Positions 41,261 to 50,549 of a DNA stretch of 64,000 nucleotides are shown here, in pieces. How positions within the stretch are numbered: the first letter of the stretch is position 1; each line of letters begins with the position of its first letter. The translations under genes and the position numbers were made by a program. The notes below the pieces were generated by a model, which saw nothing but the letters and a program-made list of their open reading frames with translations, was not told where the DNA came from and did no database searches. The DNA is from JAICMB01 sp963802915 (lineage in GTDB: Bacteria > Acidobacteriota > Terriglobia > Bryobacterales > Bryobacteraceae). Where the stretch lies: NCBI GenBank assembly GCA_963802915.1, contig CAWDKQ010000012.1, positions 1-64,000 of the forward strand, in the 5' to 3' direction.

Positions 41261-42586
41261 ATGAATCGACTCTTGTTTGCTTTCGTGGCTATCTGTGCGG
41301 TTCGCGCGGAAGTGCCCTCCGCGATCGCGATCCGGAATGCCCGGATTGTCCCGGTCAGCTCGCCCGCCATCGCGCACGGCACGGTCGTGCTGCGCAATGG
41401 CTTGATTGAAGCAGTTGGCGCGGAGGTTCCGATACCGGCCGACGCCTGGGTAATCGAAGGCGATGGTCTGACGGTTTATCCGGGGCTGATCGATGCACTC
41501 AGCTCGACCGGCATGCCCGATACGTCGCCGGCTAGCGGCGGCAGAGGCGGCGGCGCGGCAGCGGTTCCAGTGTCAACTACGCCTGCGCCTGCGACTCCGC
41601 CGGCACGCGGACCTGAAGATCGGCCGAATACGACGAGCTGGCTGCGTGCGGCGGACCTGGTCAAGCCTACCGAGAAGCGCGTCGAATCCGCGCGGGATGC
41701 CGGATTCACGACCGCTGTTGCATTTCCGATGCGTGGGATCTTTGCGGGGCAGGGCGCGGTGGTCGATCTCGCGGGAGAGAATGGCGGCGAGATGGTGGTC
41801 GCTCCGGACGTTGGCCAATACGTCACGCTGACATCGAATGGATTTACGGGCGGCTATCCTGGTTCGTTGATGGGCGTTATTGCATATATTCGCCAGATTT
41901 ACATTGATGCCGATTATTATCAGAAGGCCAAAGCCGCATACGCGAAGGATCCTCGCAGTGTGCCGCGGCCCGCTTACGATCGAGCACTCGAGGGAGTGAT
42001 TGAATCTCCTCGCGTGCTGATGCCGGTGAACCGGCGGATCGATATCGATCGCATGCTGCGCTTTGCCGCCGAGCTGAAGTTGAATCCGATATTGTATGGG
42101 CCGGTGGAAGGATACCGGTCGGTCGATTTGTTGAAAGGCAGCGGCGTGCCGGTGCTTTTGAATCTCAAATGGCCGGAGAAGAGTAAGGATGGGGATCCGG
42201 AGGATGTGGATACCATGCGGGCACTGGAAAATCGAGCGAACGCGCCGCACACAGCCGCGATGTTTGCTAAGAGCGGCGTGAAGTTTGCTTTTTATACGGG
42301 CGGGCTCGATAAGCGTTCGGATGTTTGGAAGGGCGTGAAGAAGGCGATCGATGCGGGTCTTACGCCGGACGATGCATTGCGGGCGATGACGCTTTCGCCG
42401 GCTGAGATTTATGGCGTGAGCGATCGCATGGGCAGCATTGAAAAGGGCAAGATTGCGAATCTGGTGATTACCAAGGGCGATCTTTTCCAGACGGGGAGCC
42501 AAGTGAAGTACGTGATCGTGGATGGCGTGAAATTCGAGCCTACTCCGGAAGAAGCGCCAAAGCATGAAGCAGGAGGCGATCAATGA
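41261..42586 (+). CDS. Secreted amidohydrolase-like protein without the HxH metal motif
   Basis: 441 residues. The signal peptide is MNRLLFAFVAICAVRA. The N-terminal composite beta domain is typical of imidazolonepropionase-like amidohydrolases (AIRNARIVPVSSPAI, NGLIEAVGA). At the point where the metal-binding HxH should follow VYPGLIDA, the sequence reads LSSTGMPD, so both histidines are missing. A Pro/Ala/Gly-rich insertion comes next (about 85-118). The C-terminus keeps AMTLSPAEIYGVSDRMGSIEKGKIANLVI. It is probably catalytically impaired or structural. It is first of three overlapping amidohydrolase genes; the next starts inside its stop (ATGA). Confidence 0.85.
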   Translation: MNRLLFAFVAICAVRAEVPSAIAIRNARIVPVSSPAIAHGTVVLRNGLIEAVGAEVPIPADAWVIEGDGLTVYPGLIDALSSTGMPDTSPASGGRGGGAAAVPVSTTPAPATPPARGPEDRPNTTSWLRAADLVKPTEKRVESARDAGFTTAVAFPMRGIFAGQGAVVDLAGENGGEMVVAPDVGQYVTLTSNGFTGGYPGSLMGVIAYIRQIYIDADYYQKAKAAYAKDPRSVPRPAYDRALEGVIESPRVLMPVNRRIDIDRMLRFAAELKLNPILYGPVEGYRSVDLLKGSGVPVLLNLKWPEKSKDGDPEDVDTMRALENRANAPHTAAMFAKSGVKFAFYTGGLDKRSDVWKGVKKAIDAGLTPDDALRAMTLSPAEIYGVSDRMGSIEKGKIANLVITKGDLFQTGSQVKYVIVDGVKFEPTPEEAPKHEAGGDQ

Positions 42587-43932
42587 AGCGGATTTTTCTC
42601 GGTGGCTTGTTTGCGTGTGCGGCATCATTCGCCGCTGCTCCAATTCTGATTCAAAACGCGACGGTGATCACGGTCACGAAGGGAACCTTCCAGGGATCGG
42701 TGCTCATTCGCGATGGAAAAATTGCGGATGTCGGACCGAAGGTGCTGGCGCCGGGAGGCGCGACGATCGTGGATGCGACGGGCAAATACTTAATGCCCGG
42801 CATCATCGATTGCCACTCTCACATCGCGGCCGACAGCATCAACGAGGGCGCCGTTTCGGTGTCGTCGATGGTGGGGATTGAAGATGTTTTGAACCCGGAT
42901 GACATCTCTATCTATCGAGCGCTTGCGGGTGGGGTGACGACGGCGAACATCCTGCATGGGAGCGCGAATGCAATCGGCGGAAAATGCCAGGTGATCAAAC
43001 TTCGCTGGGGCAAAGACGCACACGACTTGATTTTCCAGGGCGCAATGCCGGGCATCAAATTCGCGTTGGGCGAAAATCCGAAACGAATGGGCAATCCGAA
43101 CACGTTCCGGCAGACTACCAACTACCGGTATCCGGCTACGCGCATGGGCGTGGAGGACGTGATTCGCGAGGCGTTCACGGAGGCGAAGCAATACCAGCAA
43201 TCGTGGGCCGATTACAAAGCCAAAGTGGCGCGAGGGGAAGCGGCCATTCCGCCGCGGCGCGATCTCCAACTGGAGCCGCTGGTCGAAGTGCTCGAGGGCA
43301 AGAGGTTCGTGCATGCGCACTGCTACCGGCAGGATGAAATCCTGATGTTGTTGCGCGTTGCCGATGACTACGGCTTTAAAATTCGAACTTTGCAGCACGT
43401 GCTGGAAGGATACAAAGTGGCGAATGAGATTGCCGCGCATGGCGCGGGCGCATCGACGTTCAGCGACTGGTGGTCTTACAAGGTGGAGGCGTTTGACGCC
43501 ATTCCGTACAACGCGACTTTCATGATGCGCAAGGGCGTTTTGGTGTCGTTGAACAGCGACTCGGAAGAGTTAATGCGGCATCTCAATGACGAGGCGGCGA
43601 AGGCCATGAAATATGGCGGGGCCACGGACGATGAGGCGCTGGCGATGATCACGATCAATCCGGCGAAACAGTTGGCCATCGATAACAGGGTCGGGTCGAT
43701 TGAAGTGGGCAAAGACGCGGACCTGGCCCTGTTCGACAAACATCCTCTTTCGAATTACGCAAAGGTGGAAAAGGTGTACATCGACGGGGAAGAGTATTTC
43801 GATCGCGATCGCGACCTGGCGGAACGCGCCAAGAAGGAAGCGGCTAAGAGAGCGTTGCTGGAGCAAGAAAAGACGAGCGATCAACAGCAGCGAAAGAACA
43901 CTCCCGGCGGCGGAAAGAGGCCCGGACAATGA
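42583..43932 (+). CDS. Secreted amidohydrolase with intact HxH motif
   Basis: 449 residues. The signal peptide is MKRIFLGGLFACAASFAAA. The metal ligands appear as the HxH in PGIIDCHSHIAAD near 80-90, with additional His in RFVHAHCYRQDE and TLQHVLEGYK and the catalytic Asp in LVSLNSDSEELMRHLNDEA. The C-terminal beta region is TINPAKQLAIDNRVGSIEVG. This is the only member of the trio with a full-looking active site, so it is the likely catalytic subunit or enzyme, probably acting on a cyclic amide or dipeptide-like substrate in the periplasm. It overlaps both neighbours by 4 bp. Confidence 0.88.
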   Translation: MKRIFLGGLFACAASFAAAPILIQNATVITVTKGTFQGSVLIRDGKIADVGPKVLAPGGATIVDATGKYLMPGIIDCHSHIAADSINEGAVSVSSMVGIEDVLNPDDISIYRALAGGVTTANILHGSANAIGGKCQVIKLRWGKDAHDLIFQGAMPGIKFALGENPKRMGNPNTFRQTTNYRYPATRMGVEDVIREAFTEAKQYQQSWADYKAKVARGEAAIPPRRDLQLEPLVEVLEGKRFVHAHCYRQDEILMLLRVADDYGFKIRTLQHVLEGYKVANEIAAHGAGASTFSDWWSYKVEAFDAIPYNATFMMRKGVLVSLNSDSEELMRHLNDEAAKAMKYGGATDDEALAMITINPAKQLAIDNRVGSIEVGKDADLALFDKHPLSNYAKVEKVYIDGEEYFDRDRDLAERAKKEAAKRALLEQEKTSDQQQRKNTPGGGKRPGQ

Positions 43933-45242
43933 GATTCGTAGCGGTAGTTTTCTTCTCGGTGTGCGCCGCGTTCGCGGCTTCGGACGATACGTTTTTGATT
44001 AGGAACGCGACGGTTCATCCCGTAGCGGCGCCTGAAATACAGAACGGGTCGGTTCTCGTGCGGGATGGGAAGATCATCGGGATCGGCAAGAACCTGGCGC
44101 AACCGAAGGGCGTTCGCGTGATCGACGCCAAGGGACTGCATGTTTACCCGGGCATGATCGATTCGGGGACGGAATTGGGACTTTCCGAAATCGGCTCAGT
44201 ACGCGAGAGCGTGGATACGGGCGAGCTCGGGAAATTCGATCCGCAGCTTCGCGCGGAGATCGCGGTGAATCCGGCGAGCGAGCATATTCCGGTGACGCGC
44301 GTGAATGGGATCACGAGTGTGATCACGATGCCGATGGGCGCGGGTGGCGGCGGCATGCGCAACGCGGCACGCCAGGGAATCATCACTGGGCAAGCGGCAT
44401 TGATTCATCTCGACGGATGGACGTGGGAAGAGATGGAGATCAAGAAGACGGCCGCGATGGCGATGCGCTTTCCGACGCTTCAGGTTCCACCGGATCGGGG
44501 CGGAGATTTTGCCGGAATGTTCGGCCCGCGCGTGACGTACACGGAAGCGAAGAAAACGTACGAGGAGGAATTGAAGGAGCTTCGCGAGTTCTTTGAAGAA
44601 GCGCGGCGGTATGAAAAGGCGAAAGCCGCGAATGCGGCCGGATTCAAGCTCGATTTGAAATATGAAGCGATGCTTCCCGTGCTGCAAGGAAAAGTTCCGC
44701 TGGTGGCCATGACTCCGCGCGAGCGGGCGATTCGCGATGCCTTGCAGTTCGCGGACATGGAGAAGGTAAGGCTGGTGATCGCGGATCCGCGCGAGATCGG
44801 CAAAACGGGGCCGGATTTAAAAGCAAAGAACGTACCGGCGATTCTCGGTCCGACGCTGCGGGTTCCGGAGAATGAAGACGATCCTTACGATGCCGCCTAT
44901 ACGCTACCGGATCAGTTTTACAAAGCCGGTGTGAAGTTCGCGTTCGGCTCCTTCACGAATGAGTTTTCGCGAAATCTGCCGTATCAGGCCGCGACCGCTG
45001 TGGCGTTCGGTTTGCCTTATGAGGAGGCGTTGAAGGCAGTAACCTTGAATCCGGCGCAGATTTGGGGTGTGGGCGATCGGATCGGATCGATCGAAGAAGG
45101 AAAATGGGCGGACCTGATCATTACCGATGGCGATCCGCTGGAGACGCGGACGCAAGTGAAGCAGCTTTTCATTAAAGGGAAGCAGGTCGATTTGGATAAC
45201 AAGCAGAAGCGGTTGTACGAGAAGTATATGGGGCGCCCCTAA
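43929..45242 (+). CDS. Secreted amidohydrolase-like protein without the HxH metal motif
   Basis: 437 residues. The signal peptide is MRFVAVVFFSVCAAFAA. The N-terminal beta domain (LIRNATVHPVAAPEI, DGKIIGIGKNLA) leads to VYPGMIDSGTELGLSEIGS, where the HxH histidines are replaced as in the first gene of the operon. The C-terminus ALKAVTLNPAQIWGVGDRIG is retained. It closely resembles the first gene in layout, so the operon has two metal-motif-lacking members flanking one intact member. The start overlaps the previous stop by 4 bp. A weak hairpin with AACGT/ACGTT arms follows the stop (45244-45266). Confidence 0.86.
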   Translation: MRFVAVVFFSVCAAFAASDDTFLIRNATVHPVAAPEIQNGSVLVRDGKIIGIGKNLAQPKGVRVIDAKGLHVYPGMIDSGTELGLSEIGSVRESVDTGELGKFDPQLRAEIAVNPASEHIPVTRVNGITSVITMPMGAGGGGMRNAARQGIITGQAALIHLDGWTWEEMEIKKTAAMAMRFPTLQVPPDRGGDFAGMFGPRVTYTEAKKTYEEELKELREFFEEARRYEKAKAANAAGFKLDLKYEAMLPVLQGKVPLVAMTPRERAIRDALQFADMEKVRLVIADPREIGKTGPDLKAKNVPAILGPTLRVPENEDDPYDAAYTLPDQFYKAGVKFAFGSFTNEFSRNLPYQAATAVAFGLPYEEALKAVTLNPAQIWGVGDRIGSIEEGKWADLIITDGDPLETRTQVKQLFIKGKQVDLDNKQKRLYEKYMGRP

Positions 45243-45264
45243 AACAACGTTCTAAGTTCTACGT

Positions 45265-46470
45265 TTATTCGTAGCGCAGGGCTTCGGTGGGATTGAGCTG
45301 CGAAGCCCGGTTGGCGGGGAGAAGGCCGAAGACTACTCCGACAATTAGCGAGACTACGAACGCTACCAGGACTGAAACATACGATATCGGCACGGGCACT
45401 CCCTCGGTGAAGAGGCGGATGCTGAGAGGGATTGAGATTCCGATCAGAATTCCGACCACGCCTCCGGCTACGCTGATCACTACCGCTTCGGTTAAGAACT
45501 GCTCCAGGATCTCGCGGCGCGACGCGCCTACTGCCATGCGGACGCCGATCTCGCGGGTCCTTTCGGTCACCGTCACCAGCATGATATTCATGATTCCGAT
45601 TCCGGAGATGATCAACGCGATGGTCGACACCAGGATCAGAACCAGCGAGAGTACGAGAGCGGTTTTCTGCGCGGCTTCCAGGATGCCTGAGAGATTTTCG
45701 ACATCGTATTTGGCGCCGCTCCGATGCCTCGACTCGATGAGTTGTTGCACCAGTAAGGTGACGTTCGGGACATCGCTCGCCGTTCTCGCTTGAACGTACA
45801 TCGGGTCGATTTTCTCGACCTGGTTGAAGTATCGAATGACGGGGATTGGGATGAGAATCGTTTCGTTGCTCAACTCCGAGAAGCCGAAACTGTCGGTTTT
45901 TTCCTTGAAGGTTCCGATGACTGTGAACTGAAGTCCATGGAGCTTGATGATCTGGCCGACAGAGGCCGACTGGCTCCCGTAGAGCCGCTTCGCGAGCTTT
46001 TCGGTGAGCATCGCGACTTTCTGGCGAAGAGAGACATCGCTCGCATCCATGAATCGGCCGGCGAGAAGCTCCAGGTTTCGCACGATTGGATACTGATCGT
46101 CAGATCCGATGACGCGAACATCTTCTTCCTTCCCCTGGATCAGCATGCGATCGAAGTTGGTCATGATGCCGGTGGCGGCGGAGATGCGATCGGCAAGCTG
46201 GGTGCGCACTGCTTCCACGTCGGCGAGTTTGATGAAATCGGCGTCCACCTTAGCGGATGTATTGGCGCCCGCGGAATATTCGGCGTAAATGAGGTTGGAG
46301 CCGATGCCTCGGATCTTGTCGAGGATGTAGTCGCGGCTGGTTAGGGAGATAGTTACGACGAGAATAACGGAGGCGTTCCCGATTACCAGGCCTAGCGCGG
46401 TGAGAAAGGTGCGAACTTTATTGGCGCGTAACGCCTGGATGCTGAAGCTTAAAGCTTCGCCGATGTGCAT
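45265..46470 (-). CDS. MacB-type ABC transporter permease
   Basis: 401 residues. An N-terminal membrane helix (TFLTALGLVIGNASVILVVT) is followed by the MacB periplasmic core (about 45-250). Three C-terminal helices of the FtsX domain include ISGIGIMNIMLVTVTERTREIGVRMAVGA, which carries the coupling-helix region. It ends NPTEALRYE, the usual end of these permeases. MacB permeases act with an ATPase and a periplasmic adaptor; neither is next to it. It starts 10 bp after the TPR gene on the same strand and may share its transcript. The substrate is unknown. Confidence 0.9.
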   Translation of the reverse strand: MHIGEALSFSIQALRANKVRTFLTALGLVIGNASVILVVTISLTSRDYILDKIRGIGSNLIYAEYSAGANTSAKVDADFIKLADVEAVRTQLADRISAATGIMTNFDRMLIQGKEEDVRVIGSDDQYPIVRNLELLAGRFMDASDVSLRQKVAMLTEKLAKRLYGSQSASVGQIIKLHGLQFTVIGTFKEKTDSFGFSELSNETILIPIPVIRYFNQVEKIDPMYVQARTASDVPNVTLLVQQLIESRHRSGAKYDVENLSGILEAAQKTALVLSLVLILVSTIALIISGIGIMNIMLVTVTERTREIGVRMAVGASRREILEQFLTEAVVISVAGGVVGILIGISIPLSIRLFTEGVPVPISYVSVLVAFVVSLIVGVVFGLLPANRASQLNPTEALRYE

Positions 46471-46480
46471 ACTTTAGATG

Positions 46481-47332
46481 TCAAGCCCCCGAAGCCCTCT
46501 GCAACAGCTTCTGAGCTTCTTCGCGCGTGGGGTCGTTCGGCGTCAAATTACTTTGGAGATACTTTCTGAGAAGATCCCGTGCCTCGTCCAGATTCCGTTT
46601 GGTCTCGACGTACGTTTTGGCGCGAGTATAAAGTACGTAAGGATTGTTGGGAGCCAGCTTTTCAGCCTGCGCGAACTCGGCCTCGCTCTCCTGCACGCGT
46701 CCCTGTTTGGCGAGGTATCGTGCGAGCGCCAAAACATGGCCCACCTGGTGCGGTGCAATAGCAACGGCGCGCCGGAGCTGGTCTTCGACCGTGTCGAACT
46801 CCTTGCGGCGCTCGGCGACCTGTGCTTCGGCCCAGTGACCCTCGGCCGGATCCGATCTCCCGATTAGGTGCGCCAGAGCTTCGGCTTTGTCGAGTCCACC
46901 GCCGAGGAACCCGGGTGCATCCAGATAATAATCCAAAAGGTCGCCGGTAGCGTCCTTGTTTGTGGGATCCAGGCTGACGGACAACTCGAAATACTGGCGG
47001 GCGTGGGATGCTGCCATCGGCGCCGTAAACGGACTTGACGTTTCAGCGCGTCGGCCCCAGGCCCGGCCGAGCCAGTCGGCATAAACGGAATTTTTCGGAT
47101 CTAAGTCTAGTGCTTTCTGGAAGTATTCGGTTGCTCGTTTGTATTCACCCGACATGAACAGGGCTTGCCCCATGAGCTCGTAGGTCCGGGCGTCCGGCGT
47201 TTTGATGGTACGCAGGATTCTGAGCGAACCTTCATAATCGGTGCGCTGATATCGATCTTCCGCCAATTTCAGGTCTTGCCCTGGCGCGAGAAGCCCCGCG
47301 GATAAGGCGAGTACTAGGATAAATCTGCTCAT
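46481..47332 (-). CDS. Secreted TPR-repeat protein
   Basis: 283 residues. The signal peptide is MSRFILVLALSAGLLAPGQ. TPR-like helical pairs run throughout: YELMGQALFMSGEYKRATEY, HVLALARYLAKQGRVQESEA and VLYTRAKTYVETKRNLDEAR. It is a protein-protein interaction scaffold, probably periplasmic. It lies directly upstream (10 bp) of the MacB-type permease, so it may be an accessory of that transporter; this is inference from position. Confidence 0.83.
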   Translation of the reverse strand: MSRFILVLALSAGLLAPGQDLKLAEDRYQRTDYEGSLRILRTIKTPDARTYELMGQALFMSGEYKRATEYFQKALDLDPKNSVYADWLGRAWGRRAETSSPFTAPMAASHARQYFELSVSLDPTNKDATGDLLDYYLDAPGFLGGGLDKAEALAHLIGRSDPAEGHWAEAQVAERRKEFDTVEDQLRRAVAIAPHQVGHVLALARYLAKQGRVQESEAEFAQAEKLAPNNPYVLYTRAKTYVETKRNLDEARDLLRKYLQSNLTPNDPTREEAQKLLQRASGA

Positions 47333-47447
47333 TTACCAAATCCCCGTAAAGGATGACGCCTTACTGTTCTACAAGCTTAGATGTCGAGGCCTTGACGTTG
47401 GATACGGATTTCGACGTATCGGCGTGCGATCCGTTTCCACCATCCTA

Positions 47448-47497
47448 AGAGGGGTAGAACCATGTTATAACAACATGAGCTATGCTTAAGAACCTCC
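47448..47497 (+). promoter_or_regulatory. Start region with two tiny upstream ORFs
   Basis: A good AAGAGGGG precedes an ATG at 47462 that opens only ATG-TTA-TAA. A second ATG opens ATG-AGC-TAT-GCT-TAA, overlapping the real ATG at 47482. TATAAC 10 bp before that ATG could instead be a -10 for a near-leaderless mRNA. Either reading would influence initiation of the secreted protein. Confidence 0.35.
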
Positions 47498-49221
47498 TTG
47501 TTGTCCTGGTGGTCCTAGTGGGTACCACATTCGCTGTTGCGCAGCCGGTCGTGAACTCAGCGGTGAATGCAGCCAGCTACCTGACTCCTCCGAATCCGAG
47601 CTCAACCGTGACGGGAATCCCCCCAATCGCCCAGGGGTCTATTTTTGTCGTATTTGGAACAGGAATGGGGCCTTCGGCATTGGTACAAGCCACCTCGTTC
47701 CCACTTAATACGACCCTCAGCGGGACTTCGATTTCGATCACGAGCGGCGGTCAGACCGTAAGCGCCTATATGGTCTATACGTTAGCCGCCCAGGTGGCGG
47801 CGATTCTGCCTTCAACGACTCCTACGGGATCCGCGACGCTGACGGTTACCTACAACAACCAGACCAGCAAGGCCTTTACTATCAACGTGACCAAGGCCGT
47901 GCCCGGAATTTTCACTATCAATTCGCAAGGGACGGGTCCAGGAGTGGCGCAGGTAGCGTTGAGCTCGACGAATATCAAGCTCAACAATCTGACGACGCCT
48001 GGAACGCCGGGATCGGTCATGATCCTGTACGGGACGGGACTGGGACCGATTAGTGGGCCGGATAACGTTGCTCCGGGTGCAGTGAGCACGGGCGGAACTG
48101 TGACGGTGACGATCGGCGGGACGGCGGCGACGGTGTTGTATGCGGGTCGCGCACCTCAATTCCCGGGTGAGGATCAGATTAATATTCAGCTCCCGGCGAA
48201 TGTTCCGCTAGGTTGTTATACGCCGGCGGTGATCACAGTCAATGGTATTCCGAGCAATGATTTTGTGTTGTCGACGGCAAAGGCGGGGAGCACATCGTGC
48301 GTGCATCCGTTCGGTTTGAGCCAGACAGCCGAAGCTACGGTGGATGCGGGCGGGTCCGTGAATGCGGGCGTGTTTGCGGCTGTTCGCGGTGCGGTGCCTC
48401 CGATTACAGCAGAGGGGGCCGGCGGCCTCTTCGGAACCTTTAACGGATCGGAACTGTACAACGCGTACACGGAAATCCTGACAAACTTCCACGTCGTTTA
48501 CTATCCTGTTCCCGCGGGCACCACAGGCTCCTGTGTTGTTTACGACCAGCTATCCGGCGCTTCATCGGGGGCAAACATACCGACGGATTTTACGGGCATC
48601 GGCGGCACGGAACTGTATCCTGCTCCCTCTTCGCCAGCGCTTGATTTCTTGACGCTCTCGGGGCCCAATGGAGTCTCGCAGAACATCACGCGCGCCGGCA
48701 GCGGCGGCCCGGGCGCTGGTTATCTGTGGGTCAGCATCACTCCATCGGTGTTAGGACAAGGGGCGTTTACACTCTCCGGGACAGGTGGGCCGGACATCGC
48801 AGCGTTCAGTGCCACGACACAATTCCCACAAAACCTGGTTTGGAGTCAATTGGGTAGTCTGTTAACTCCGCCAGCCGCGAACGGCGTCACTATAGCGTGG
48901 ACGGGCAACGGGACATCGGACCAGCCGAACGTGAATATATTCGGGAGCGCGAGCGTATTCAACAATTCCGATCCGTCGCAGAACCGCGGCAAGTCTTTTT
49001 CGTGTATCGTTTCCGCCACTTCGGGTCAGTTTGCGGTACCGGCGAGCATTACATCGCAACTGCCAGTGGCAGGCACCGGCGAAACGGCGGAAGGATCCCT
49101 TGGGATTTCGATTGGCGGCGGCTCGCCGTTCAATGCGACATTGACTAGCGGCAAGGCGCTCGACGGTACGTTTTTCGGATTCGGTGAAGCTTTCGTGAAC
49201 AGCCCCGTTAAGTGGCAGTAA
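47482..49221 (+). CDS. Secreted TIGR03437-like beta-domain protein
   Basis: 579 residues. The signal peptide is MLKNLLVVLVVLVGTTFAVAQ. The first ~270 residues form the beta-sandwich pair typical of the Solibacter TIGR03437 domain: VNSAVNAASYLTPP, QGSIFVVFGTGMGPS, KAVPGIFTINSQGTG, ILYGTGLGPISGPDN and PGEDQINIQLPANVPLG. The same module is at the end of the S53 protease, there as an appendage. The remaining ~300 residues are Gly/Ser/Thr-rich beta strands without recognised motifs. A cell-surface structural or binding role is inferred. It is followed by a hairpin terminator. Confidence 0.8.
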   Translation: MLKNLLVVLVVLVGTTFAVAQPVVNSAVNAASYLTPPNPSSTVTGIPPIAQGSIFVVFGTGMGPSALVQATSFPLNTTLSGTSISITSGGQTVSAYMVYTLAAQVAAILPSTTPTGSATLTVTYNNQTSKAFTINVTKAVPGIFTINSQGTGPGVAQVALSSTNIKLNNLTTPGTPGSVMILYGTGLGPISGPDNVAPGAVSTGGTVTVTIGGTAATVLYAGRAPQFPGEDQINIQLPANVPLGCYTPAVITVNGIPSNDFVLSTAKAGSTSCVHPFGLSQTAEATVDAGGSVNAGVFAAVRGAVPPITAEGAGGLFGTFNGSELYNAYTEILTNFHVVYYPVPAGTTGSCVVYDQLSGASSGANIPTDFTGIGGTELYPAPSSPALDFLTLSGPNGVSQNITRAGSGGPGAGYLWVSITPSVLGQGAFTLSGTGGPDIAAFSATTQFPQNLVWSQLGSLLTPPAANGVTIAWTGNGTSDQPNVNIFGSASVFNNSDPSQNRGKSFSCIVSATSGQFAVPASITSQLPVAGTGETAEGSLGISIGGGSPFNATLTSGKALDGTFFGFGEAFVNSPVKWQ

Positions 49222-49235
49222 AAAAACAAAGGGCC

Positions 49236-49278
49236 GCGGGGCTGTAACCGAGCAGCAACACGCCCCGCCTTGTTATTC
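49236..49278 (+). terminator. Probable terminator after the TIGR03437-like gene
   Basis: A 7-bp perfect stem pairs GCGGGGC (49236-49242) with GCCCCGC (49262-49268). It has a 19-nt loop and is followed by CTTGTTATTCT. The stem is strong but the loop is long and the U-tract broken. Confidence 0.5.
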
Positions 49279-49313
49279 TATAGAAAACAGCACTCTTGCT
49301 GGAGGGACTCCGT

Positions 49314-50477
49314 ATGTTTCCCAAGACTCGCAGATGCGGTCTTTTCGCAATTACATCTTTGTTATTCGCAGGAGCGGCTTTCGCTCAAATTTCCGCTATC
49401 GAGGGTGACGTCAAGGGCGCCGATGGGCAGCCTGTCAAAGGCGCGCAGATCCTCATTGAGCGACAAGACATGAAAGGCACCTACAAGGGCGCCAAAACGG
49501 ACAAAAAAGGCCACTACATCTACAATGGCTTGCCTCTGGGCACCTATAAGGTGAGTGTCATCATCGACGGCAAGACGGCCGATTCGATGGATAAAGTCAG
49601 GACGCAGTTGGGCGATCCAGTTCCGATCAATTTCGATCTGAAGCAAACGGCCCAACAAAATCAAGCTTTGCAGCAGGCCGCCGCGACAGGCACCCTGACC
49701 AAAGATCAGGAACGCGGTATGTCCAAGGAGCAGAAGGAGGCCTACGAAAAGAAGGCCAAGGAAAACGCCGCTGCCATGGCCAAGAACAAGGAGTTGAACG
49801 ATGCGTTCAACACCGGCAAGGAGGCCATGACCGCGAAGAATTATGACGCCGCGGTCCAGGCCTTCGAGAAGGCCAGCCAGGTGGATGCCAACCAGCACGT
49901 GATCTGGGGCCAATTGGCTGAATCCTACATGGACCTGGGCGGGACCAAGACCGGCGCCGATCAGACGGCAGCTTACGAAAAGGGTCTGGAAGCGTATGGG
50001 AAAGCCATCGCGCTAAAACCGGACGATGCTGCCTATCACAACAACTACGCGCTGGCGCTGGTGAAAGACAAGAAGATCCCCGAAGCGCAAGCCGAGTTGA
50101 CCAAAGCGGCGGAGCTCGATCCCAGCAATGCCGGGAAGTATTATTACAATCTCGGCGCGGTGCTGGTGAACGCGGGGCAGAACGACGCGGCAGCCGAGGC
50201 GTTCAAGAAAGCTATCTCGCTTGACGACAACTACGCCGACGCTCATTATCAATACGCGATCACCCAAATGGCAAAGGCCACTGTGGATAAGGACGGCAAG
50301 ATTCAGCCGCCTCCGGGGACGATCGAAGAGCTGCAAAAATATCTGGCATTGAAACCCGATGGCGCGTATGCACAATCCGCGAAGGATATGCTGACGACGC
50401 TCACGGGGACGGTGCAGACGAACTACGTGAATCCGAACGCTCCGAAATCGAAGACGAACAAGAAGAAGACGAATTAG
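49314..50477 (+). CDS. Secreted carboxypeptidase-regulatory-like and TPR protein
   Basis: 387 residues from the ATG at 49314, which has GGAGGG 7 nt upstream; a TTG 18 bp earlier is less likely. The signal peptide ends GAAFAQ. A carboxypeptidase regulatory-like (CNA-B-like) beta domain follows at ~25-115 (IEGDVKGADGQPVKGAQI, TDKKGHYIYNGLPLGTYKV). A charged helical linker leads to TPR units from ~155 to ~370 (NYDAAVQAFEKASQVD, AAYEKGLEAYGKAIALKP, YYNLGAVLVNAGQND). The C-terminus is Lys-rich (KSKTNKKKTN). This fusion is common in Acidobacteria and Planctomycetes; the function is unknown. A strong terminator follows. Confidence 0.85.
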   Translation: MFPKTRRCGLFAITSLLFAGAAFAQISAIEGDVKGADGQPVKGAQILIERQDMKGTYKGAKTDKKGHYIYNGLPLGTYKVSVIIDGKTADSMDKVRTQLGDPVPINFDLKQTAQQNQALQQAAATGTLTKDQERGMSKEQKEAYEKKAKENAAAMAKNKELNDAFNTGKEAMTAKNYDAAVQAFEKASQVDANQHVIWGQLAESYMDLGGTKTGADQTAAYEKGLEAYGKAIALKPDDAAYHNNYALALVKDKKIPEAQAELTKAAELDPSNAGKYYYNLGAVLVNAGQNDAAAEAFKKAISLDDNYADAHYQYAITQMAKATVDKDGKIQPPPGTIEELQKYLALKPDGAYAQSAKDMLTTLTGTVQTNYVNPNAPKSKTNKKKTN

Positions 50478-50515
50478 TTCTGAACGTTCCCGGTTCTACG
50501 TACTACGTTTTCTGT

Positions 50516-50549
50516 GGGCGGGCCTTCGGGTTCGCCCATTCTTATTTTT
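50516..50549 (+). terminator. Rho-independent terminator after the TPR gene
   Basis: A 9-bp stem GGGCGGGCC/GGTTCGCCC (two G-U pairs) carries a TTCG tetraloop at 50516-50537, followed by ATTCTTATTTTT. It stops the gene ending at 50477. Confidence 0.88.

Noticed and set aside
41573..42643. 356-codon minus-strand ORF opposite the first amidohydrolase
   Set aside because: His/Arg-rich shadow with no domain; the plus strand has a signal peptide and family motifs.
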